From positions 1 through 64,000 of the forward strand of contig JARGNK010000020.1 in assembly GCA_029213145.1 (NCBI GenBank): a DNA stretch of 64,000 bases, in the 5' to 3' direction. The position numbers were made by a program, and so were the translations under genes. The notes below the pieces were generated by a model that saw only the letters and a list, made by a program, of their open reading frames with translations, ran no database searches and was not told the origin of the DNA. Of this stretch, positions 27,293 through 35,096 are shown in pieces. Source of the stretch: Rubripirellula sp. (GTDB lineage: Bacteria; Planctomycetota; Planctomycetia; Pirellulales; Pirellulaceae). Each line of letters opens with the position of its first letter. Position 1 is the stretch's first letter.

Positions 27293-29722
27293 ATGTGCAT
27301 TGATCTTTCTTTCCTGAAACACATCCTCGTTGTTGTGCTGTTAAGTGGCGGTGTCACGCTTGCGGAGGCTCCCCCGTTTTCTGATTACTGCGATCGTTTA
27401 CAGCAAGAGATCCAGGGTAAGAAACATGGTTTCTTGGCTGGAAACGTCACCTACTATGTTGGTGGGTTTCATGCGAGTTGGGAGCAGAAAGAATCTGAAA
27501 CGCTTGGTTTGACTCATCCGTTTCACCACGATCTTCGGAGTCGTGGAGTAGGACTCAAACAGAGTCACGCGACAGGGCATGGAGACACCGGCTTGGGCAA
27601 CGATTTCTCTGGGTGGGAGTTTTACAAGGACACGCGAGTTCTATACGGAAGCGTCATCATTGGCGATAAAACCCATCTGCATCCGATGCCACGTAGGATG
27701 ATTTGGCGGCCTGATCGCATGATCTGCGAATACGAAGTTGAGGGGGTTCGCTTAAGGGAAGAGAAATTTATTGCAGCTAATGATGCCGCTTGCTCAATCA
27801 TTACCGCCTCGCAACCAGTGACTCTGCGATTTGAAGGCCAAAGTTTTTTTGGTCGGCACAGCGTTTCCAGTACGGCTACGGTTGAGTACGTCGCAGAATG
27901 CAACGCAATTCATCTTGTCGAAGGTGGTACTACGAAATGTCGGCCCGAGACAGATCGTACTGAGCAGATCGGTCCAATCATGTACGAAGGCATGAGTACG
28001 GTGATCGCTGCGTCGCGGGACTTCGCGACGAACCATCGTTTTACGACGGGAAAACAAGGTCAAGCGGAATACGAGTTCGAGGTTGCTTGTGATAGTCGGG
28101 GTGTGGTGCTCGTATGGGCCATGGACGATGAATACCGGCACGCAATCAACCATGCGACTGACGTGCTGGGCAAGCAAGAGATACAGATTGGAGCGGCCTC
28201 GCCTACGCCGAAAGCAGCGCAAGTGGTTCAGTATCAGGCTGCGCGAAAAGCAATGCTTGCGAAGACCCGTGAAATGAACCGACAGCTCAATGAGCAGATT
28301 CCCTGGTTTCGATGTTCAGACCGTAAATTTGAGGACATCTATTATTACCTTTGGTCGCTTTACTTGATGTACTACATCGATGTGCAGCGTGGATGGGAAA
28401 TGGAACCGCACACTCAAACAGCGGTGAATAATTTTCTTGGAATGCATCGCTACGATGCAACGTTTCAAATCAATGTGGGTGCCTGGGCGGGCGACAAGGC
28501 GCATTACGCATACGGAAATGTTCTTACCTGGAAGCATCTTTTTGAGAACGGTCGCTATCGGCGATCGCAAGATGGTGTGATCGCGTTGCCAGACAACAAG
28601 GGAACGACCTGGCATTCTGGCGTCTATGGGAACGAAGTTTCTGAGCACGTGCTCGGAGCGTGGAAGATCTACCAGCACACTGGAGACCTTGAATTTTTGC
28701 GTGACTGTTATGAGGGTTACTTTCGGCAGATCTTTCAGGAGCAAATCGCTCCCTTCTTTTCTAACCACTTTGAAGTCGCTGCGGTGTTGATCGCGATGGC
28801 CCGTCTTACTGGACACATAGAGGATGTTGCGCAATGGCAACGTTTAGTTCCTCTGGGAGCGGACCAGATCCGGACATGGTTTGATCAAAGATGGCAGGCT
28901 AACGGCCACAAGAACTTTTTTGCCGGTCCGAAAAGTGGCATGCTGATGACGACAGGATTCTGGCACCTGCGTTCCAAGTATTTTCCCCGCGAATACGCTA
29001 CGAAAATGGTCGCAAGTTGGGCGGTCGACAACGAAAAAGGTTTCTATGGTGAGATCTTCCCTCTCGCCATGTCTCGCCAAGCAATGAACAGGTTCGCATC
29101 GAATGTGGATCACTCGTTTGGCTATACACCCGACACTGCCTATTTTGTGCTTAGCGGCATGTTTCATCAACGACTCGGTGATCCGGCGTGGAAGCTGACA
29201 TTGAATCACCTCGAGAATTACAACTTTAATTCTGAGTGGGGTTTGCCGGTCGCTCCTGAGGCTTACACGCGAGACGGAAAGTTGTTTGGGGATCAGTACT
29301 CGAACTTCAATGCAGGCAAAATACTTCTCTACTTGGAAGGAATTGCTGGATTGGAGTACTCGATTCCAGAACGTCGTTTAGTGGTTCACGACACGATGCC
29401 TAAGGATTGGAAGTGGATGGAAGTGCGTTTGCCGATCCAAATGCCCGGCGAACAGGAAATTTCTTGGCCCGTGATTCGGTACGAGCGTGCAGGCGGTAGC
29501 GGTGAGGCAATGAAGTTGGTTCGTGTTACAGACTGTCCGCTACAGGTCATTGTTGAGCCTTGGTCGGAGGGCCAACGAATTGACCGCGTTGAGGTTTTTC
29601 CCGCGAGGTTGGTTGATTCGAAGGCGTCTCGCTTTCCAGACTACACAACCTATCGGTTTGAGGATGAAGTTTCGGCAGCTGAAGTTCGTTTGAACTTGCA
29701 ACCATCCTCCTTTGTTGAGTGA
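27293..29722 (+). CDS. Putative six-hairpin glycoside hydrolase-like protein
   Basis: The protein has 809 residues and a signal peptide (about 1-25). The N-terminal third (about 30-300) looks beta-rich; the middle (about 340-700) is rich in Trp, Tyr and helical segments with recurrent motifs such as YYYLWSLYLMYYID, WHSGVYGNEVSEH and NVDHSFGYTPDTAYF. This pattern resembles (alpha/alpha)6-barrel glycosidases such as GH63- or GH65-type enzymes, but I cannot assign a family. The C-terminal 100 residues form a beta domain. Acidic residues in the barrel are candidate catalysts but were not identified. It ends 63 bases before a sulfatase start, so the two are probably co-transcribed and act on the same sulfated polysaccharide (inference). 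Confidence 0.65.
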   Translation: MCIDLSFLKHILVVVLLSGGVTLAEAPPFSDYCDRLQQEIQGKKHGFLAGNVTYYVGGFHASWEQKESETLGLTHPFHHDLRSRGVGLKQSHATGHGDTGLGNDFSGWEFYKDTRVLYGSVIIGDKTHLHPMPRRMIWRPDRMICEYEVEGVRLREEKFIAANDAACSIITASQPVTLRFEGQSFFGRHSVSSTATVEYVAECNAIHLVEGGTTKCRPETDRTEQIGPIMYEGMSTVIAASRDFATNHRFTTGKQGQAEYEFEVACDSRGVVLVWAMDDEYRHAINHATDVLGKQEIQIGAASPTPKAAQVVQYQAARKAMLAKTREMNRQLNEQIPWFRCSDRKFEDIYYYLWSLYLMYYIDVQRGWEMEPHTQTAVNNFLGMHRYDATFQINVGAWAGDKAHYAYGNVLTWKHLFENGRYRRSQDGVIALPDNKGTTWHSGVYGNEVSEHVLGAWKIYQHTGDLEFLRDCYEGYFRQIFQEQIAPFFSNHFEVAAVLIAMARLTGHIEDVAQWQRLVPLGADQIRTWFDQRWQANGHKNFFAGPKSGMLMTTGFWHLRSKYFPREYATKMVASWAVDNEKGFYGEIFPLAMSRQAMNRFASNVDHSFGYTPDTAYFVLSGMFHQRLGDPAWKLTLNHLENYNFNSEWGLPVAPEAYTRDGKLFGDQYSNFNAGKILLYLEGIAGLEYSIPERRLVVHDTMPKDWKWMEVRLPIQMPGEQEISWPVIRYERAGGSGEAMKLVRVTDCPLQVIVEPWSEGQRIDRVEVFPARLVDSKASRFPDYTTYRFEDEVSAAEVRLNLQPSSFVE

Positions 29723-29785
29723 TTTCAGATTGTACATTCGATCGGAAGAAACTTATTGTTTCGACGCAAGTTTCCAGGCCCAAGC

Positions 29786-32473
29786 ATGAAAATTACACGC
29801 TTAATGTTCAGCATGAATCTGGCAGTTTCTCTGTTCTCACTGATTTGCGCTGTGGTTGTTGGCGACGAATACGCACATGCGGAAGTTTCAACCCGTCCAC
29901 CCAATATTGTGTTTGTGTTGGCGGATGACCTCGGTTGGACTGAGCTCGGTTGTTATGGCAATAGTTTCAATGAAACCCGCCATCTCGATCGGTTGGCGTC
30001 GCAGGGGATGCGGTTCACGCAAGCCTATGCTGCGGCGCCAGTTTGCTCACCCTTTCGTGCAGCGTTCTTGACGGGTCAGCATCCGGCTCGAATTGGAATC
30101 ACCGACTACCTGCGTCCGAACTCGGCAAACGCCTTGTCAACCGAGCACACGACGCTTCCGGAACGATTGCAAGCCGCGGGATATGTGACTGGGATGATCG
30201 GCAAATGGCACCTTTCTGGGTACGCACTCAACGAAGCTGAATATGAAATCACTCCTGCTGATCATGGTTTTGATTGGGACTTCGCTCGTGAAAGAAAGAG
30301 CGTCGCTAACGGCGTCAATTTCTGGCCTTACCTGGATCGCCATCTGAAAACCCGTTGGCTAGACATACCAGAGCGACGTCTCGGAGCGGATGAGTTTCTC
30401 GTTGATCGGATGAACCTGGAAGCTGTCGAGTTCATTGAGCGTCACCAGGATCGACCGTTTTTTCTGTATCTCAGCCACTACGCTCCCCACTCGATCGTCA
30501 ATGGCAAGCCGGAACTTGTTGCCAAATACAGTGCTAAGCACCCTCCTGGGGAAAGCAGCAAGGCACGTTGCGTTCTCTGTTCGCAAGCCGGAAAAGAGGG
30601 GTGCCCGCAGAATCACTGGGCTACGGACCACAATCCCCACTTGGCCGCGATGCTCGAGAGCATTGACGATGGAATCGGCTTGATCACACGTAAGATCGAG
30701 CAGCTTGGTCTAACGGACAACACGATCGTAATCTTCACGAGTGACAACGGTGGTGAAACAAATGTTACCTCGAATTCACCTTTGAGAGGTGGCAAAAGCC
30801 AACTCTACGAAGGGGGAATTCGAGTGCCAATGATCGTACGTTGGCCAACCGAAGTGCCGGCCTCATCAGTCTGTGATCAGTCGTTTACCAACCTCGATTT
30901 CTATCCGACGCTGCTCGATGCAGTTGATCTTGAGCCATCTCCAAGCCAACCGTTGGATGGTATTTCGACTTTGGCGACGTGGAAGGATCCATCGGCAACC
31001 GTCAAGCGTGAGGATTTGTACTGGCATTATCCGCTTGACCGTCCACACTTTTTGGGTGGTGTTTCAGGCGGGGCCATTCGCAGTGGCGATTGGAAGTTGA
31101 TCGAGTTTTTTGATGAGGATAAGTACGAACTCTATTCGCTCAACGAGGATCCCTCTGAGCAAAGCAACGTTGCCTCGCAAAATCCCACGGTTGTAAGTGA
31201 TTTGACAAAGAAGTTGCTGGCGTGGCGGAACAAGGTTTCAGCACGAATTCCATCGCCACCTATGCTGACAGAAATGCGTCAACTGAAGTTTGCGGACCAC
31301 TTCTCATCTCAGAGAGCAAGTGAGCGCTGGTTCTTCAACAAAGATTGGTCCATCGAGGAGGGGGTCCTCAAGCGTTCGGAAAATGGTGAATCGACCACGC
31401 GGATCTTTTTGCGCGATACGGAGTATGAAGATGTCGTGATACGATTTGATTTTCAATTGGGCGAAGCAAATGACGTACGTCTGATGACTGGTAGCGACGG
31501 TCATTACAACGCTGTCATTCACATTCGACCCGACCATTTCTTCGTGCAAACGGCTGCTGATCAATCAGGGCCTTACTTTAGCTATCGACATGGAGAATGT
31601 GCATTCAACTTTGACTCATCTCGGTGGTACACGATGACGGTCGAAATTATTGGTGATCAGTTGGTCGCACACCTTGATCATGAGCATCTCGTCTATGCGA
31701 AGCATCCGATTCTTAACAAACAGCGAACCTACTTTGCATTGCAGGTCGATGAGCACGCTGCGATGTTCGATAACGTCCAAATGATTCGGGCAGCAGCGCA
31801 TCCCAAGCAGAACCAGAATCTCGCTCAAATCAAAGATTCTATCGGTCGCCACCCTGTGGAAAAAACGCTTGCCGAGCAGTATGGGATCCAAAAACGGAAT
31901 GCCCATGAGTGGTTCTACCAACGAGATGAGGCTTATCGGAAACTTGTTAAACGGGTCGACAGCATCGATGTGCAAAGCAAAGAGCTTTTTCCTGATGTAT
32001 TTCGAACTCATAAAGAGTATCAGACGCGAGCTGCGATGCGTCGAGAGGAATTACTTGCAAACGACCCTGTTTACAAAGAGTTACTGTTTGCAACGCATCG
32101 AGCTGAGCGAGCGATCACAACGTGGTTGATCCAACAGCAGCCGGAAACTGATCAGCTCCCCGTCAGCCGTCGAAAGCGAGAGCTTGACCGACTGCGTCAG
32201 CAATTTCGTGAATCTGACGAGTATTTGCAGCTTGTGGCGAACGTCGAAGCCGCGCAAGTCAAACTGCAGACGGCATATCCACGGTTGTTCATCACGAACG
32301 ACGAAATCAACGAAATCCGCGCAAAGCAACGGGATGTTGCCAAGGAAAATCGAGAGTTCCAGGATTTGGTGAAGGCACGAAGTGAGGCCTACCATGCCCA
32401 ACAGGACTATCTGCTCGAAAATGATTCTGAGCTCGCCAGCTTGCAAGCAAGATTGGTCGAGAATCAGGAATAA
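29786..32473 (+). CDS. Sulfatase with Cys-rich insert, LamG-like domain and coiled-coil tail
   Basis: This is an 895-residue protein from ATG 29786; a TTG at 29756 is in frame but the ATG directly precedes the signal peptide. The sulfatase domain (about 38-500) has D47-D48 ligands, the active-site motif C87-S-P-F-R91, GKWHLSG and TSDNGG. Inside it is an insert with C262-x2-C265-x7-C273-x3-H277, a spacing that could bind zinc. After it comes a beta-sandwich domain similar to LamG/DUF1080 domains (about 515-635), then about 250 residues rich in Glu, Arg, Gln and Leu that should form coiled coil. Typical sulfatases are 450-550 residues, so the tail is unusual. It lies 63 bases after the glycosidase-like gene. 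Confidence 0.9.
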   Translation: MKITRLMFSMNLAVSLFSLICAVVVGDEYAHAEVSTRPPNIVFVLADDLGWTELGCYGNSFNETRHLDRLASQGMRFTQAYAAAPVCSPFRAAFLTGQHPARIGITDYLRPNSANALSTEHTTLPERLQAAGYVTGMIGKWHLSGYALNEAEYEITPADHGFDWDFARERKSVANGVNFWPYLDRHLKTRWLDIPERRLGADEFLVDRMNLEAVEFIERHQDRPFFLYLSHYAPHSIVNGKPELVAKYSAKHPPGESSKARCVLCSQAGKEGCPQNHWATDHNPHLAAMLESIDDGIGLITRKIEQLGLTDNTIVIFTSDNGGETNVTSNSPLRGGKSQLYEGGIRVPMIVRWPTEVPASSVCDQSFTNLDFYPTLLDAVDLEPSPSQPLDGISTLATWKDPSATVKREDLYWHYPLDRPHFLGGVSGGAIRSGDWKLIEFFDEDKYELYSLNEDPSEQSNVASQNPTVVSDLTKKLLAWRNKVSARIPSPPMLTEMRQLKFADHFSSQRASERWFFNKDWSIEEGVLKRSENGESTTRIFLRDTEYEDVVIRFDFQLGEANDVRLMTGSDGHYNAVIHIRPDHFFVQTAADQSGPYFSYRHGECAFNFDSSRWYTMTVEIIGDQLVAHLDHEHLVYAKHPILNKQRTYFALQVDEHAAMFDNVQMIRAAAHPKQNQNLAQIKDSIGRHPVEKTLAEQYGIQKRNAHEWFYQRDEAYRKLVKRVDSIDVQSKELFPDVFRTHKEYQTRAAMRREELLANDPVYKELLFATHRAERAITTWLIQQQPETDQLPVSRRKRELDRLRQQFRESDEYLQLVANVEAAQVKLQTAYPRLFITNDEINEIRAKQRDVAKENREFQDLVKARSEAYHAQQDYLLENDSELASLQARLVENQE

Positions 32474-32596
32474 GGGACTGTTGTTCCCTGGGCTTGCTGC
32501 CGATCGCGGTGTGGCATCACGCTTTCCGCAAGTTGATGAGCGACGTGGATATTTTTGAGACCTGCCTCGTCCGTATTTGCGATCGTGTTCTCTAAA

Positions 32597-34237
32597 TCAA
32601 TGCATTGGACTTCCGACAGCTCGCTCGATTCTAGCGAGAGTGCCGGCTATCGAGGCATCGATTCTGGCGAGTTGGGTTTCGTGGATCAGTAGTTCGCGAT
32701 AGGTTTCGATCAAACTAAAGAAATCGGTGCGTTTACCTCGGTAATCGGCGACTGAAAGTTTGAGCGTGGCTTCGGTTCGCGGAATGATGCGATTTTGATA
32801 GATGTCCCGTTGTTCGGTTAACGCGTCTGCTTGCACGAGCAAGCGCCGTAGCTCGCCGTGGAGTGCATTACGCTCTGCATCCAGGCGTTTGACGGTGCTA
32901 CTGGTGCGATTTGCAGCTTCGCGGACACCTGCATTGATTTTGTCACGCCAAATTGGAAGCGTTGTTCCAACATTGAAGTTAAGTTGATCCTGTCCATCCG
33001 CAACTGGGCTGAGTACCCGTGTATTGTCGTTCACTAAGCCCCAGTTCATCCCGACTTGCAAGTCGGGATATTTTTCTAGGCAGGCAAGGTGGTGCTTTTG
33101 CCGGTCCCGTTGGATCTCCCAGGCGAGTCCTTTGAGTTTTGGATTGCACCGTTCGGCTAATGCGATTAACTCATCAAGTTGGTTGGGGATGTCTCGCAAG
33201 CCAAGGTCATCTGTGGTTTCCGCCAGCATTGTTGCAGGTTGTTGCACGAGCGCGGCGAGGTCCGCCTGTGCAAAACGCTTTTGTTTTCGCAGATTCACCA
33301 ATTGTTCATCTAGGCGATCCGCTTCGAGCTGTGCCCGGAGGACATCTTGCTGGGAGCCACCACTTCGATAGCGAGTTTCAGCAACTTTGGTTAGATCGGC
33401 GATCAGCTTTCTTGTTTCGGCGATGATTGCGGTGGCTCGTGTGGCGTACCAGACTTCGGAATAAGCAAGTTGGACTGATTCGATAATTTCTCGCTCAATT
33501 TCTTCGACCTCGGCTTGTGCAACGCGTACTTCCTGACTGACGATTGCTGCTTTGGTTTGCAATTTCTCCGGCCATGGAATTGCTTGTGACAAAGACATCT
33601 GGTTGCCGACCCGACCAGCAGCCGTCTGCAGGGACTGATCGTGCAGTGGCCAGAATGTATTAGTGAATTTGGGATCGGGTAACGCCCGCACTTGGGGCAT
33701 CCGGTTTAGTTCCGCGGAGACACGTTGGCGGGCTGCTCGAATACTTGGGTGATTCGCAAGTGCGATTTGCACAAACTGATCGACGGTTTGCGGCGCATTG
33801 GCGTTTGGCGGATCGCTAATGGTTTCGAAATCGGGAGTTGCTTCGGGTAGGTCTGGGATCTTGGTTGTTGTTTCAGGGATCGTGACGGGGATCGTGACGG
33901 GGATTGGGAGTTCGCCGTTGTTGGCATCAAGGGTCGCGTCGGATGGCCGACGCTGCTCGGTCACGTCGATGAGGGGCTTGTCCTGAACGACCGCACCACG
34001 GAATGTGACGGGGTGGATACTGATTTTCCCGGGAATCTCCGCGGTAGCCCGTTGCTCAGCCTGTGAATCTGGATCGCTAGCCAAGGTGGTTATTTGATTG
34101 GTGGGGCGGCTCATCGAGAAGTTTGTTTGCCAGCTTCGGACGGCGGAGCATCCGCTCGTCGAAATTGCGATCAAGGCGAACAACGGGATTTGTTGAGCAA
34201 TCCCTGAAATCCGCAATTTGGTCGTTGTTGGTCGCAT
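32597..34237 (-). CDS. TolC-family outer-membrane efflux protein
   Basis: The 546-residue protein has an N-terminal hydrophobic segment (about 18-30) ending in SGC, which may be a weak lipoprotein box. A low-complexity Pro/Thr/Ile linker follows to about 130, then the outer-membrane efflux domain with two repeats: ANHPSIRAARQRV near 155 and the second hairpin with RCNPKLKGLAWEIQRDRQ near 365. Long helical stretches such as AEVEEIEREIIESVQLAYSE fit the TolC tunnel. It should form the outer-membrane channel of a tripartite pump. Its start is 131 bases from the rightward Cus-type genes, so the divergent arrangement suggests shared control and that it is the CusC-equivalent (inference). Confidence 0.9.
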   Translation of the reverse strand: MRPTTTKLRISGIAQQIPLFALIAISTSGCSAVRSWQTNFSMSRPTNQITTLASDPDSQAEQRATAEIPGKISIHPVTFRGAVVQDKPLIDVTEQRRPSDATLDANNGELPIPVTIPVTIPETTTKIPDLPEATPDFETISDPPNANAPQTVDQFVQIALANHPSIRAARQRVSAELNRMPQVRALPDPKFTNTFWPLHDQSLQTAAGRVGNQMSLSQAIPWPEKLQTKAAIVSQEVRVAQAEVEEIEREIIESVQLAYSEVWYATRATAIIAETRKLIADLTKVAETRYRSGGSQQDVLRAQLEADRLDEQLVNLRKQKRFAQADLAALVQQPATMLAETTDDLGLRDIPNQLDELIALAERCNPKLKGLAWEIQRDRQKHHLACLEKYPDLQVGMNWGLVNDNTRVLSPVADGQDQLNFNVGTTLPIWRDKINAGVREAANRTSSTVKRLDAERNALHGELRRLLVQADALTEQRDIYQNRIIPRTEATLKLSVADYRGKRTDFFSLIETYRELLIHETQLARIDASIAGTLARIERAVGSPMH

Positions 34238-34368
34238 TGGGGAGCCACTCCGTTGGCTGTTTTCGGTACCAGCATTCGGTCGATGAAATTTTCGACTTGA
34301 ATTTTTCTCGAGAATTACGGATATACTTCGATATATTGGTACACATTATCTAATATCGGAATCATCCG
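34238..34368. promoter_or_regulatory. Divergent promoter region of the metal-efflux island
   Basis: This 131-base gap drives the TolC-like gene leftwards and the Cys-rich gene rightwards. For the rightward direction a TTGAAT (34297-34302) and a TATACT (34322-34327) are separated by 19 bases, and the spacer contains the perfect palindrome TTCTCGAGAA (34305-34314). MerR-type activators act on promoters with such long spacers, but no MerR-type gene is in the window. A second inverted pair, CGATAT (34329-34334) and ATATCG (34353-34358), lies just downstream. Which elements are functional is inference. Confidence 0.45.
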
Positions 34369-34905
34369 ATGCGAAACTTCCAGCCCATTCAAATTGCCGT
34401 CAACCTTTTACTGATCGTCGTTTTGGCGATACAGCCGGTTGCTAACTGCATGGCTAGCGGGAGTGTTGGTCGAGATTGCGGCAATGGAGAGAGCTCTGGC
34501 TCTTCTAGTTGTGGATGCTGCCAGGCGGGTGGGTTAGAGGAAGGGAGGAGCTGTTGTTGCTGTGCTCCAGCGGCCGAGGGAAATGCCCAGGATGCTTGCT
34601 GCAGTTCTCACGAAGAATCTTCGGCGAATGGGCTGTCGAAGGCAGCCGAAGAAGCGTCTGTAATGCAGGTCGTTTCGGAAACGTTCATACCACAGCCTTG
34701 CTTGTGTGGAAATCGTTTCCCGCCACTGAGTGATTCATCACCTCGATACCCCACTTGCGATCATCGAGATTCGCTTTCCGTTTCGATTCACATCGACTGG
34801 AGTGATGACGAGTCGCATCGCTTACGGACAAAGTTTTGGTCTTCGACGCATCCGCCGTCGACGAATCGGTTGTCACAAATGGTGCTTTGTATCTGGCGGT
34901 TGTAA
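34369..34905 (+). CDS. Small Cys-rich secreted protein
   Basis: The protein has 178 residues with a clear signal sequence (about 5-25). It contains 15 cysteines, 10 of them between residues 37 and 78, in clusters CGCC (48-51), CCCC (62-65) and CC (77-78); others are at 111, 113, 130 and 174. The cluster region also has many Gly and Ser and a low hydrophobic content. Such clustering suggests metal-thiolate binding in the periplasm. It matches no family I recognise. It is the first gene rightward of the divergent promoter and is followed by the CusB-like gene, so a role in copper or silver capture, or in regulating the pump, is likely (inference). Confidence 0.75.
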   Translation: MRNFQPIQIAVNLLLIVVLAIQPVANCMASGSVGRDCGNGESSGSSSCGCCQAGGLEEGRSCCCCAPAAEGNAQDACCSSHEESSANGLSKAAEEASVMQVVSETFIPQPCLCGNRFPPLSDSSPRYPTCDHRDSLSVSIHIDWSDDESHRLRTKFWSSTHPPSTNRLSQMVLCIWRL

Positions 34906-35096
34906 TGCTTCCGCGTTTTGGAGTTAAACAGCGGAGCCGGTGATTTCCTAGCCGATTCGCCATTTGTGTTATCGAGATCAAAAAGCGGTTCTAGCCAACT
35001 GATTTGATCGCTTGCACCTCCATCAGCCAATGGAATTCCAAATCTTGTGGAAAGCTGCGCCGTTGTTCGCGCAGTTTGCAATCCAATGAGGTTGTT

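Noticed and set aside
35004-35096. TTG-initiated extension of the CusB-like adaptor
   Set aside because: The ATG at 35097 has a GAGG-type site upstream, and the extension has no family resemblance.
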